DNA from: DASPWW01 sp963803425
Lineage (GTDB): Bacteria; Actinomycetota; Thermoleophilia; Solirubrobacterales; 70-9
DNA: 64,000 nt
Assembly (NCBI GenBank): GCA_963803425.1
Contig: CAWDMA010000003.1
Coordinates: 613,029-677,028, forward strand
Reading direction: 5' to 3'
Shown here: positions 7,710-15,834 of the stretch, piece after piece
Layout: each line of letters opens with the position of its first letter
Position numbering within the stretch: the first letter of the stretch is position 1
Notes under the pieces: model-generated
Databases searched by the model: none
What the model saw: only the letters and a program-made list of their open reading frames with translations
Told to the model about the DNA's origin: nothing
Program-made: the position numbers and the translations under genes

Positions 7710-9431
7710 CTACGTGCTCCGGTTCGCGTCCGCAGTAGCGCGGTCGCTGGAGGGACTGGCAGGGGTCCAGCTCTCGGTGCGGCTGCGGACCGCGTCGCGG
7801 ATGTCGCGGAGCGGCTCCTCGCTGCGGACATCGGGGACGAGGTCGAAGTTGTGCGGCGGTGGCGGGGAGAGCGCGAACCACTCGAGCGTCGAGCCGCCCC
7901 ATGGATCCGCGCCCACCTCGACTCCGTGGTGGGCGCTGCGGGCGACGTTCACGAGCGTCAGCACGGCGCCGAGCGCGAGCACGAACATCCCGATGCTCGC
8001 GATCAGGTTGTAGGTGTCGAGCGAGCCGACGTCGTAGTACTTGTAGATGTCCACCGGCTGGCCGTCGAGCCCCGCCAGCGCCAGCGGGATCGCGGTCGCC
8101 TGCACGCCAAGCAGCATCAGCCAGAACGATGCGCGGGCGAGACCGTCGCTCATGATCCGCCCGGTCAGCTTCGGGAACCAGTAGTACAGGGCGGCGAATC
8201 CGCCGAACAGCCCCGCGCCGACCACGGCGTACAGCGTGTCGGCCTGAGCGGAGGTCGTGTTGTCGAGCATCCACCCGACCGGGATCACCGCGTGGCCGAG
8301 CCGGCCCGCGAGCCCGAAGCTGATCGTGCTGATCGCCCCGAGCGCGAACAGCAGCGGCGGCCGCATCCGCAGCGAGCCCCCCCACAGGGTCGCGAGCCAG
8401 TTCAGGATCAGCAGCCCGACGGGGACCACCAGCGCCACCGCGACCGCCATCGCAAAGATCGCCCACCCGATCGGGAGCGGGGCGCTGTACATGTTCTCCA
8501 TCCAGGCGAGCGGGCCGAGCACCCCGACCGCGACCAGGCACGCGGCGATCGTCCGGTGGCTGAACGACGGCTTGCCAGAGAACGTCGGGAGGATCTCCGA
8601 GATCGTCCCGAACGCGAACAGGAGCAGGACGGTGTAGGCGCCGGTGAAGAACGCCCAGCTCAGGTGCTGCCACAGGATCGGGGAGCCGCCCTCGCCGGGG
8701 TCGAAGAACACCCCTGAGAAGTTGCGGTCGATGAACAGCATCGTGCAGGCGGCGATCATCACTGGTCCCAGGACCAGCAGGACCCAGCTGCTGACGGCCG
8801 CCGCCCACGAGAACAGCGGCATCCTCCGCCACGCCATCCCTGGAGCCCGCGCGGTGCGCAGCGTGGCCAGCATGCTGATCGCGAACAGGGCGAACCCGAT
8901 CGAGGCCAGGCCGACGCCCATGATCCAGGCGTCGACGCCGTGGGTGGGGGCGAACACGATGTCGGAGAGCGGCGGCAGCGAGTTGAAGCCGGCGTCCGGT
9001 GGTCGGTACAGGAAGCTTGCGTACAGACCGACGCCCCCGGCGATGTACATCCAGAAGCCGAGCGCCGCGACGTGGGGGAGGGCGAGGCCGCGCGCGCCGA
9101 TCTGAAGCGGGACCAGGTAGGTGAACAGCCCGATCGCGAGCGGGATCCCGAACAGCACGATTGCGGCCACCCCCGACGTGCTCATCAGCTGGTTGAAGAT
9201 CTCGGCCGGGATCAGCGTGTTCTCCGGGACGATCAGCTGCACGCGCATCAGAACGAGCTCTGTCAGCGCTATCACGAGGAAGCTCAGCGCCGCGCCGATG
9301 TACAGCACGCCGACCGACTTGTGATCACCGCTGGCGGCTCGCTCGAACCACCCCGGGCGCGCCTTCGGGAAGCCGTCCGTGACCACCTCCGGTCGGGCGG
9401 GGCCGATCGTGCGGCCGGGCATCGTGCTCAC
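7710..9431 (-). CDS. Heme-copper oxidase subunit I homologue lacking every metal ligand
   Basis: 573 residues, the normal length, and clearly homologous to CtaD throughout: NYLVPLQIGAR-like (residues 105-114), APGMAWRRMPLF (196-207), ILWQHLSWAFF (252-262), NWLATLWGG (344-352) and YYWFPKLTGRIMSD (416-429). Yet by alignment the heme a histidine of the MHGT motif is S86, the CuB histidine is T263, the cross-linked tyrosine is T267, the CuB His-His pair is E312-N313, the K-channel lysine is L341, and the HxH heme pair near residue 405 is gone. The protein cannot bind heme a, heme a3 or CuB in the usual way. The frame is intact, about 12 helices are kept, and the GTG start overlaps the subunit II-like stop, so it is not a decaying gene. 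Function unknown: perhaps a structural, regulatory or non-redox transport complex. Confidence 0.93.
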   Translation of the reverse strand: MSTMPGRTIGPARPEVVTDGFPKARPGWFERAASGDHKSVGVLYIGAALSFLVIALTELVLMRVQLIVPENTLIPAEIFNQLMSTSGVAAIVLFGIPLAIGLFTYLVPLQIGARGLALPHVAALGFWMYIAGGVGLYASFLYRPPDAGFNSLPPLSDIVFAPTHGVDAWIMGVGLASIGFALFAISMLATLRTARAPGMAWRRMPLFSWAAAVSSWVLLVLGPVMIAACTMLFIDRNFSGVFFDPGEGGSPILWQHLSWAFFTGAYTVLLLFAFGTISEILPTFSGKPSFSHRTIAACLVAVGVLGPLAWMENMYSAPLPIGWAIFAMAVAVALVVPVGLLILNWLATLWGGSLRMRPPLLFALGAISTISFGLAGRLGHAVIPVGWMLDNTTSAQADTLYAVVGAGLFGGFAALYYWFPKLTGRIMSDGLARASFWLMLLGVQATAIPLALAGLDGQPVDIYKYYDVGSLDTYNLIASIGMFVLALGAVLTLVNVARSAHHGVEVGADPWGGSTLEWFALSPPPPHNFDLVPDVRSEEPLRDIRDAVRSRTESWTPASPSSDRATADANRST

Positions 9432-10300
9432 GGTTGGGTCACCTCCGCCGCATCAACCGAACGGGTCGCTTTCGCCCCGGCGAGCTTGTCGACCCGCTTC
9501 TGGACCGCGTCCTGCGCGGCGCCGATGTCGGTCGCCTGCTGGTCGAGCCAGGCCTCGTACTCCGGCACGCTCACGACCCGGACCCGGGCGCGCATGGTCG
9601 CGTACCCGGCGCCGGAGAACGTCGATGCCTGGCCGTCGTAGACGCCCTCCTCGTCGGCCTTGAACCACGTCTGGTTCTGATGACCGGGGTCGGCGTCGAA
9701 CCGGCCGCCCAGCGCCGGGATCGACCACCGGTGCACGACGTCGGTGGAGTCGAGGGTGAGCAGCACCGTCGTGTCGACCGGCACGACCATCTCGTAGTAG
9801 CTGAAGGTCCCGTCCGGATACTCGTAGCGCCACACCCACTGCTGTCCCGAGACCAGGATGCGCAGCGGCTTCGCGTCGCCCTCGGGCGGCTCGACGCCGA
9901 GCTGCGCGGTCCGCTCGGTGGCGGCCTGCAGGCCGTCGGGCCCGGACGGCTCCACGTCGCGGACCTTGGAGGTCATCACGACGCCCACCACGAACACGGC
10001 GGCGGCGAGCAGCCCGAGCGCCGCAGCGGCGCGCGGCTGCACCCGCCGACCGGCGCGGGTGCGGGCGGGGCGGGCGCCCCGGCGGGCCCGGAACCTGACC
10101 ACGGCCGCGATCAGCGCCCCGTTGATCGCGACGATGATCACCGCGCCGACCACGAACGTCATCCAGTAGGTCGTGATCGAGTCGTCGGCGTTCGGGGAGT
10201 GCCCGGACTCGGGGCTGAACGGCACCGCCCACGCACCCGCCGGCAGTGCCAGCGCGAGCGCGGCGAGCGCCACAAGTGTCAGTCCGAGTCGGTTCCGCAT
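9428..10300 (-). CDS. Cytochrome oxidase subunit II homologue lacking the CuA site
   Basis: 290 residues: signal peptide (1-26), two transmembrane helices (about 43-70 and 91-110) and a cupredoxin domain. Family hallmarks remain: SGQQWVWRYEYPDG, STDVVHRW and HQNQTWFKADEEGVYDGQ. The CuA loop is mutated: the two cysteines are A215 and S219, the glutamate is T217 and the histidine is Y223; only H180 and M226 survive. The Trp-containing electron-entry region is kept. It is coupled (GTGA) to the metal-free subunit I homologue, so the two probably form one complex. ATG 10300 is chosen because the signal peptide begins there, 11 bases from a TAGAAT box. Confidence 0.92.
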   Translation of the reverse strand: MRNRLGLTLVALAALALALPAGAWAVPFSPESGHSPNADDSITTYWMTFVVGAVIIVAINGALIAAVVRFRARRGARPARTRAGRRVQPRAAAALGLLAAAVFVVGVVMTSKVRDVEPSGPDGLQAATERTAQLGVEPPEGDAKPLRILVSGQQWVWRYEYPDGTFSYYEMVVPVDTTVLLTLDSTDVVHRWSIPALGGRFDADPGHQNQTWFKADEEGVYDGQASTFSGAGYATMRARVRVVSVPEYEAWLDQQATDIGAAQDAVQKRVDKLAGAKATRSVDAAEVTQP

Positions 10301-10311
10301 CGGGCGGGCGC

Positions 10312-10317
10312 ATTCTA
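10312..10317 (-). promoter_or_regulatory. -10 box for the pseudo-oxidase pair
   Basis: TAGAAT on the minus strand, 11 bases upstream of the subunit II-like ATG and 39 bases after the LtrA-type gene stop. Suggests the pair has its own promoter. Confidence 0.45.
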
Positions 10318-10355
10318 TTCGCGTCGGAACTGGCTGACTGCCAGGGTCGGCGATG

Positions 10356-11564
10356 TCAGGGGGTGCGCCGCTCAGGCACAAGCTGGTGGCGGAGTCTGTA
10401 CCTGCGCTCGCCGTACGTGGAGGTCTCGTATCCGACCATCGCCCAGATCAGGACGTTCACGATCGCGAGCGTGATCAGGGAGTCGATCTCAGTTGCGAGC
10501 GGCAGCAGCGCGACCAGCACGATCGCGAGTCCCAGCCGCGTGTAGCTGATCGAATGCGCGTTCCGCAGTCGCAGCCCGACATGTCCGAGCAGGTACAGCG
10601 ATACGCCGCCGAGCAGTCCGAACGCCGGCACCGTCTGCAGCGGCTCGTGGACGTGGGCGAGAGTCTGCTCGAGCCCGAAGGCCGACATGATGATCCCGAC
10701 CACCATCGGCAGGTGGAGATAGGAGTACGAGTCGCGGGCGAGCGCGTTCTGCTGCGGACCCACCTCGGCGTCGGAGAGCCGCTGCTGCGTGATCAGCGCG
10801 ACGACGTCGAAGTACGTCCACCACAGCGCCGAGGCCAGGCCGACCCCGAGCGCCGCCGTGGCGACCACGTCCGCGGTGATCCCGACCTGCGCCCCGGCGC
10901 CGAGCGCGACTATCGACTCGCCGAGCGCCAGGATGATCACGAGCCCGTACCGCTCGGCGAAGTGGGAGGGGACGAGCTTCCATCCCGCGAGCCCGAAGAT
11001 CGCCGGGCCGCCGTAGTCGATCGAGATCGCCGCAACCCAGATCGCGCCCTGGGCGATGCCGTCGAGGGCGGAGGCACACACCAGCAGCGCCACCCCGACG
11101 GCGGTGCTCACCCCCAAAGTGGTCACCGAGTGCCGGAGCCCGGGATCGTCGCGGCTGGCGAGCACGAACAGCGCAATGTGTCCGAGCCGGACCGCGCCGT
11201 AGGCGATCGCGAACGCGAGCGCTCGGTCGCCGAACGCCTCCGGGACGCACAGCGCGACGACCAGCAGCGCCGCCATCGAGACGAACAGCGCGATCCGGAC
11301 CATCCCCTCCTCGGGGTCGACGACGCTGGTCAGCCACGCGAACCCGCCCCATGACCACCACAGCAGGGTGAGCACCAGCACCCCCTGACCGAGGCCCTCC
11401 CAGGTCGGGTGATGGACCATCAGCGCCGTGCACTGGGTGAACCCGAGCACGAAGACGAGGTCGAAGAACAGCTCGAGCGGCTTCACCTGCGCCTCGCCCT
11501 CGCGCAGCGCGGGGGTCAGCCTCCGGCGCCGCGGGCTCGCGGCCGTGTCCGCGCTCGCCGTCAC
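10356..11564 (-). CDS. LtrA-family membrane protein
   Basis: 402 residues with about ten to twelve helices, matching the 'low temperature requirement A' family; the signature KPLELFFDLVFVLGF begins near residue 30 and 'HFAERYGLVIILALGESIVA' lies mid-protein. The family has no firm biochemical role. The GTG at 11564 overlaps the upstream epimerase stop (GTGA), which fixes the start and suggests one operon. Confidence 0.9.
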   Translation of the reverse strand: MTASADTAASPRRRRLTPALREGEAQVKPLELFFDLVFVLGFTQCTALMVHHPTWEGLGQGVLVLTLLWWSWGGFAWLTSVVDPEEGMVRIALFVSMAALLVVALCVPEAFGDRALAFAIAYGAVRLGHIALFVLASRDDPGLRHSVTTLGVSTAVGVALLVCASALDGIAQGAIWVAAISIDYGGPAIFGLAGWKLVPSHFAERYGLVIILALGESIVALGAGAQVGITADVVATAALGVGLASALWWTYFDVVALITQQRLSDAEVGPQQNALARDSYSYLHLPMVVGIIMSAFGLEQTLAHVHEPLQTVPAFGLLGGVSLYLLGHVGLRLRNAHSISYTRLGLAIVLVALLPLATEIDSLITLAIVNVLIWAMVGYETSTYGERRYRLRHQLVPERRTP

Positions 11565-12547
11565 ACCACACCCTCCTCGCGAGCCCACCGCTCCACCCTC
11601 CGCATCCCCTCGTCGAGGTCGACGCGCGGCTCCCACCCGAGCTCATCGCGAAGGCGGCGGTTCGACGCGGTGCCGCGGCGGTCGATGAACGTGATCGCGT
11701 TGCGGGAGAAGCGCGGCGCCTGCCCACGGACCTTGGCGGCGAGCTCGAAGGCGGCGGCGAGCGCGGCAGCGGCCGCGCGCGGCACCCGTCGCGGAGGCCG
11801 CCCGCCGGCGATCGTCGCGATCCGCCCGAAGTAGTCCTCGAAGGTGACGGGTTGTCCGTCCCACGCCGTGTAGGCGCGCCCGGGCTCGCCGTTCGCGAGC
11901 GCGAGCAGGATCGCATCGACCAGGTCGTCGACGTAGGTGGGCAGCATCATCCCGTCGGCGTCCCCGGGGACGAGCAGCTCGCCGGCCTTCGCCAGCTCCA
12001 GCGGCCGCACCACCCACGGCACCGAGTGCGGCCCGTACACGTCGCCGGGGCGGACCACGACCGCTCCCCGCCGCAGCGCCAGCGCGTCCGATGCGCTCTT
12101 CGTGTCGATGTAGGGGATCCCGTAGGTGCGGTGGTAGGTCGCCTCGTCGAGCTCGCCGGGCGCGTCGTAGCCATACACGACGACCGAGCTCACGTGCAGG
12201 ACCCGATCGGCGCCTGCCCGCTCCGCCGCACCGAGCACCTTGCGGGTGCCGCCGACGTTCACGCGGATGAACTCCTCCATCGAGCCCCACTCGCGGACGT
12301 GGGCCGCCGTGTGAACGACCAGCTCCACCCCGTCCAGCGCCCGGTCCAGCGCGTCCTCGTCGGTGACGTCACACGCCTGGAACGTCGCCCCCGCCTCGAT
12401 CACCCGCGCGGCGCTCTCGGGCCGCAGCTCCAGCCCCACCACCTCGGCGCCGCGTTCGGCCAGCTCCCGGCACGTCGCGTTCCCGATGAACCCGCCGGCC
12501 CCGGTGACCGCCGCCTTGCGTCCGTCAAAGCTGAGTGGATGGGCCAT
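11561..12547 (-). CDS. NAD-dependent epimerase/dehydratase family protein
   Basis: 328-residue extended SDR. TGAGGFIG (residues 15-22) is the nucleotide-binding loop, followed by an acidic residue after strand 2 (VGLELRPE), a TAAHVREW loop and YIDTKSASD giving the YxxxK pair. It probably acts on a nucleotide sugar or a lipid/sterol-type substrate; the exact one cannot be read. ATG 12547 is nine bases from TATGTT on the minus strand. The gene diverges from the PAP2-like protein gene. Confidence 0.88.
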   Translation of the reverse strand: MAHPLSFDGRKAAVTGAGGFIGNATCRELAERGAEVVGLELRPESAARVIEAGATFQACDVTDEDALDRALDGVELVVHTAAHVREWGSMEEFIRVNVGGTRKVLGAAERAGADRVLHVSSVVVYGYDAPGELDEATYHRTYGIPYIDTKSASDALALRRGAVVVRPGDVYGPHSVPWVVRPLELAKAGELLVPGDADGMMLPTYVDDLVDAILLALANGEPGRAYTAWDGQPVTFEDYFGRIATIAGGRPPRRVPRAAAAALAAAFELAAKVRGQAPRFSRNAITFIDRRGTASNRRLRDELGWEPRVDLDEGMRRVERWAREEGVV

Positions 12548-12556
12548 TCCCGGGCG

Positions 12557-12566
12557 AACATATACT
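12557..12566. promoter_or_regulatory. Overlapping divergent -10 boxes
   Basis: TATGTT on the minus strand (12562-12557) serves the epimerase; TATACT on the plus strand (12561-12566) points to the PAP2-like gene. The two hexamers share two bases, so both promoters cannot be melted at once. Confidence 0.45.
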
Positions 12567-12626
12567 CGCCGCGCCTTGCGCTGGCCGACCCGCAAACGCC
12601 GACGGCAGCCCTCGGCCGCCGCGACC

Positions 12627-13532
12627 GTGGTGCGCGGGGCGGCTGCCGCCGCGCTCGCCGCCGCTGCGATCGTGCCGCTGGTCCGGAAGCGCTATCGCGT
12701 CCATCCCGCGGTCACCTCTGCGGCGGTGGCGGCGGGGCCGTTCGCGCTCGCGATGCTCCAGCCGCGGACGCGCAAGCGCGACGCCGCGGTGTTCGCGCTG
12801 CAGATGTGGGCGTTCACGGTCATGCACGAGCTTCCCTACGACGATCCGGAGCGGCTCCGCGACCGCCTCTACATCCGCTACCCGATCGCGGTCGACAGCA
12901 GGATCGGGCTCGGCGATCTTCCGACCCACCGGCTGCAGCGTGCCTTCTCGCGGCCGGGCCAGCCGCGCGCCCACGACGTCGTCCTCGCGGTGATCCACTG
13001 GGTGTGGTTCTTCGTCCCGCACATGGCGCTCACCTGGATCCTCGTCCGCGACGAGGCCCGGTTCGCTCGCTCCGCCCGCCAGATGGCGTTCGCGTACGAC
13101 CTTGGCTGCCTGATCTACGCGCTCGTCCCGACCGCGCCGCCGTGGTGGGCGGGCGACAACGGCTACACGCCGGAGCCCGTCCGCCGGATCATGGTCGAGG
13201 TCGGAAAGCCGATGTGGGGGCGCGCGTGGGACCGGATGTACGACTCGCTCGGCGGCAATCCGTGGGCGGCGATGCCCTCGCTCCACTTCGCGACCTCGCT
13301 GCTCGCTGCGATCCTGCTCGCCGAGACCGGGCGCGCGCCGGGCGCGGTCGGGTGGGTGTACGCGCTGAAGCTCGGGTTCGCGCTCGTCTACCTCGGCGAG
13401 CACTACGTCGTCGATCTTGCGGTCGGGACCGCCCTCGTCGTGGCGATCCGGGGGGGCGAGCCGGCCGTCGGCCCCGTGGCCACGCGGATCGGAGACGGAA
13501 TCCAGCGCTTGCAGCTGCTCGCAGCGGGATAG
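12627..13532 (+). CDS. PAP2-superfamily membrane protein
   Basis: About 301 residues with several helices and the C-terminal PAP2/InoPC-synthase signature: MPSLHFATSL followed 35 residues on by LGEHYVVDLAVG, holding the two catalytic histidines and aspartate. This suggests transfer or removal of a phosphate-linked lipid head group at the membrane. Start uncertain: tandem GTGs at 12627 and 12630 or a TTG at 12576 close to a TATACT box; no Shine-Dalgarno helps. Confidence 0.82.
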   Translation: MVRGAAAAALAAAAIVPLVRKRYRVHPAVTSAAVAAGPFALAMLQPRTRKRDAAVFALQMWAFTVMHELPYDDPERLRDRLYIRYPIAVDSRIGLGDLPTHRLQRAFSRPGQPRAHDVVLAVIHWVWFFVPHMALTWILVRDEARFARSARQMAFAYDLGCLIYALVPTAPPWWAGDNGYTPEPVRRIMVEVGKPMWGRAWDRMYDSLGGNPWAAMPSLHFATSLLAAILLAETGRAPGAVGWVYALKLGFALVYLGEHYVVDLAVGTALVVAIRGGEPAVGPVATRIGDGIQRLQLLAAG

Positions 13533-13563
13533 ACGCCCACTGCGCGTGCGACGATAGGAGGCC

Positions 13564-14766
13564 ATGTCCGGGACGAGAGATCTCGAACCGAAGCAGGCCG
13601 CCGAGGACCGGGTCGACGAGGAGAACTCGGAGCTCGACGGCGAGACCGAGCCGTCCTTCTTCGCCCAGCCGCGGCGGATCGTCCAGACGGTCCTGATCGT
13701 CCTGATCCTGATCGCGGCGATCTACGTACTCCTGCCGAAGATCATCGGCTTCGAGGACGTGCTGGCCACGCTCGACCAGGGCAACCCGTGGTGGATCCTG
13801 CTCGCGGTCCTCTTCAACGTGCTCGCCTTCGCCGCCTACGTCGCGCTCTTTCGCGGCGTCGTCGGCGAGTCGGTCGTCCATCTCGGATGGAAGGACAGCT
13901 ACGACATCACGATGGCGGGGCTGGCGGCGACCCGGCTGTTCTCGGCGGGCGGCGCCGGCGGGATCGTGCTCACCTACTGGGCGCTCCGAAAGGCGGGGAT
14001 GGAGCGCCGCCAGACCGCGTGCCGGATGGTCGCCTTCCTGGTCCTGCTGTACGCGGTCTACCTGTGCGCGCTGGTGCTGTTCGGGAACCTGCTCCGAACC
14101 CACGTGCTGCCTGGCCGGGCGCCGGTCGCGTTGACGATCATCCCCGCCGCGATCGCGGGTGCCGTGATCGCCGTCTTCCTTCTGATCGCGTTGATCCCCG
14201 AGGACGCGGAGCGCCGGATGGCGCGCTTCACCCAGGGGTTTCGCTTCCAGCAGCTCGCGCAGCGGCTCGCCACCGCACCGGCGACGCTCGCATCCGGAAC
14301 GCGGACCGCGATCGCGTTCGTGCGACAGCCGCGCCGGGGCGGGCTCGCGATCGCCGGCGCGATCGGGTTCTGGGCGGCCAACATCGCGATCCTGTGGGCG
14401 AGCTTCGAGGCCTTCTCGGTCGCCCCCAGCCTCGGAGTGCTGGTCCAGGGCTTCTTCGTCGGGATGGTCGCCAACCTGTTCCCGTTCGCGCCGGGCGGGG
14501 TGGGAGCCGTCGACGCGGGGATGATCGGGGCCTTCGCCCTGTTCGGCCTCCCCGAGGCCCAGGTGTTCGCGGCGGTGCTCGTGTACCGGGTGATCGCGTT
14601 CTGGCTCCCGATCCCGCCCGGGATCGTCGCATTCCTGCACCTCCGCAAGACCACGGCGAGGTGGGACGAGGCGCGCGAGCGGGGGGTGCTGCCGGACCCG
14701 GTGGCGGCCGGTGCCGGCGCCGGCAAGGCCGCCCCCGCCAGCGCAATACTTCAGAAAGTAAAGTAA
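13564..14766 (+). CDS. Flippase-like integral membrane protein (AglD/MprF TM-domain family)
   Basis: 400 residues: an acidic cytoplasmic N-terminus (1-35) and about eight helices matching the lysylphosphatidylglycerol-synthase TM domain (UPF0104). Typical strings are RLFSAGGAGGIVLTYWAL and 'LFPFAPGGVGAVDAGMIGAF'. Relatives move lipids across the membrane. ATG with AGGAGG just upstream. It follows the PAP2-like gene by 31 bases, which suggests a shared lipid-related role. Confidence 0.87.
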   Translation: MSGTRDLEPKQAAEDRVDEENSELDGETEPSFFAQPRRIVQTVLIVLILIAAIYVLLPKIIGFEDVLATLDQGNPWWILLAVLFNVLAFAAYVALFRGVVGESVVHLGWKDSYDITMAGLAATRLFSAGGAGGIVLTYWALRKAGMERRQTACRMVAFLVLLYAVYLCALVLFGNLLRTHVLPGRAPVALTIIPAAIAGAVIAVFLLIALIPEDAERRMARFTQGFRFQQLAQRLATAPATLASGTRTAIAFVRQPRRGGLAIAGAIGFWAANIAILWASFEAFSVAPSLGVLVQGFFVGMVANLFPFAPGGVGAVDAGMIGAFALFGLPEAQVFAAVLVYRVIAFWLPIPPGIVAFLHLRKTTARWDEARERGVLPDPVAAGAGAGKAAPASAILQKVK

Positions 14767-14777
14767 TATGTATTCAC

Positions 14778-14792
14778 GACTTGCTACAAGTC
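14778..14792. promoter_or_regulatory. Inverted repeat upstream of trxB
   Basis: GACTTG-CTA-CAAGTC, a perfect 6-bp dyad with a 3-base centre, in an AT-rich 42-base gap just before trxB (Shine-Dalgarno GGAGG at 14800). Candidate operator. Confidence 0.5.
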
Positions 14793-14808
14793 CTGAACGG
14801 AGGAACCA

Positions 14809-15834
14809 GTGAGCGAGAACGGGATGGAGCGAGTGATCATCATCGGAGGCGCGGCCGCCGGCTACACCGCTGCGGTCTATGCCGCCCGCGCCAATCTCGA
14901 GCCGCTCGTTATCGAGGGCTTCCAGTGGGGCGGCCAGCTCCAGAACACGACCGACGTCGAGAACTACCCCGGCTTCCCCGACGGCGGGATCATGGGCCCC
15001 GAGCTGATGGTGAAGTTCCGCGAGCAGGCTGAGCGGTTCGGGACCCGGTTCATCACCGACGACGCCATCCGCGTCGAGCTCTCCGACGGCGGCATGCAGC
15101 GCGTCTGGGTCGGGGACGACGAGTACCACGCCAAGGCCGTGATCCTGGCGATGGGGGCGGAGCCGAAGCGACTCGGGGTCCCCGGCGAGATGGAGCTGGG
15201 CGGCCGCGGCGTGTCGACGTGCGGCGTCTGCGACGGCGCCTTCTTCAAGGGCGAGGACGTGATCGTGGCCGGCGGTGGCGACTCCGCGATGGAGGACTCG
15301 ATCTTCATCTCAAAGTTCGCCGAGCGGCTGATGATCGTTCACCGCCGGAATGAGTTCCGCGCCTCGAAGATCATGCTCGAGCGCGCCCGCGAGCGCGACA
15401 ACGTCGAGTTCAAGACCCCGTTCACGGTCGAGGAGTTCGTCGCCGGGGACGACGGCAAGCTCGCCTCGGCCCGGCTTCGGAACACGGAGACGGGGAACAC
15501 CGAGGAGCTCGAGGTCGGCGGCGCGTTCGTCGCGATCGGCCACACCCCGCGCTCGGAGCTCGTCGTCGGCCAGGTCGACACCGACGAGAACGGGTACGTG
15601 GTGACGCTCGACGGCTCCACGAAGACGAAGCTCGCCGGGGTGTTCGCCGCCGGCGACCTCGTCGACCACACCTACCGCCAGGCGATCACGGCGGCGGGCA
15701 CCGGGTGCATGTCGGCGCTCGACGCGGAGTGGTACCTGCGCGACACCCCGCCCTCCCCCGAGGCGCACTGGGCCGGCAAGGCCGGGGTCGCACAGGAGGG
15801 CGAGGCGGACGCCGCCGAGCGGGTCCGGGCCTAG
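14809..15834 (+). CDS. trxB: Thioredoxin reductase-type flavoprotein
   Basis: 341 residues. NADPH-dependent disulfide reductase with the redox centre CGVC (C138, C141), an NADPH-binding GGGDSAMED loop and the C-terminal FAD signature GVFAAGDLVD. The N-terminal FAD loop reads GGAAAG (13-18) where GSGPAG is usual, so the second glycine is alanine. The C-terminal tail is about 20 residues longer than in E. coli. GTG start with GGAGG upstream. No thioredoxin gene is adjacent. Confidence 0.92.
   Translation: MSENGMERVIIIGGAAAGYTAAVYAARANLEPLVIEGFQWGGQLQNTTDVENYPGFPDGGIMGPELMVKFREQAERFGTRFITDDAIRVELSDGGMQRVWVGDDEYHAKAVILAMGAEPKRLGVPGEMELGGRGVSTCGVCDGAFFKGEDVIVAGGGDSAMEDSIFISKFAERLMIVHRRNEFRASKIMLERARERDNVEFKTPFTVEEFVAGDDGKLASARLRNTETGNTEELEVGGAFVAIGHTPRSELVVGQVDTDENGYVVTLDGSTKTKLAGVFAAGDLVDHTYRQAITAAGTGCMSALDAEWYLRDTPPSPEAHWAGKAGVAQEGEADAAERVRA

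Noticed and set aside
7710..10300. The idea that the oxidase-like pair is simply decaying
   Set aside because: Both frames are full length, translationally coupled and keep family motifs outside the metal sites; substitutions hit ligands in both proteins without a single frameshift.
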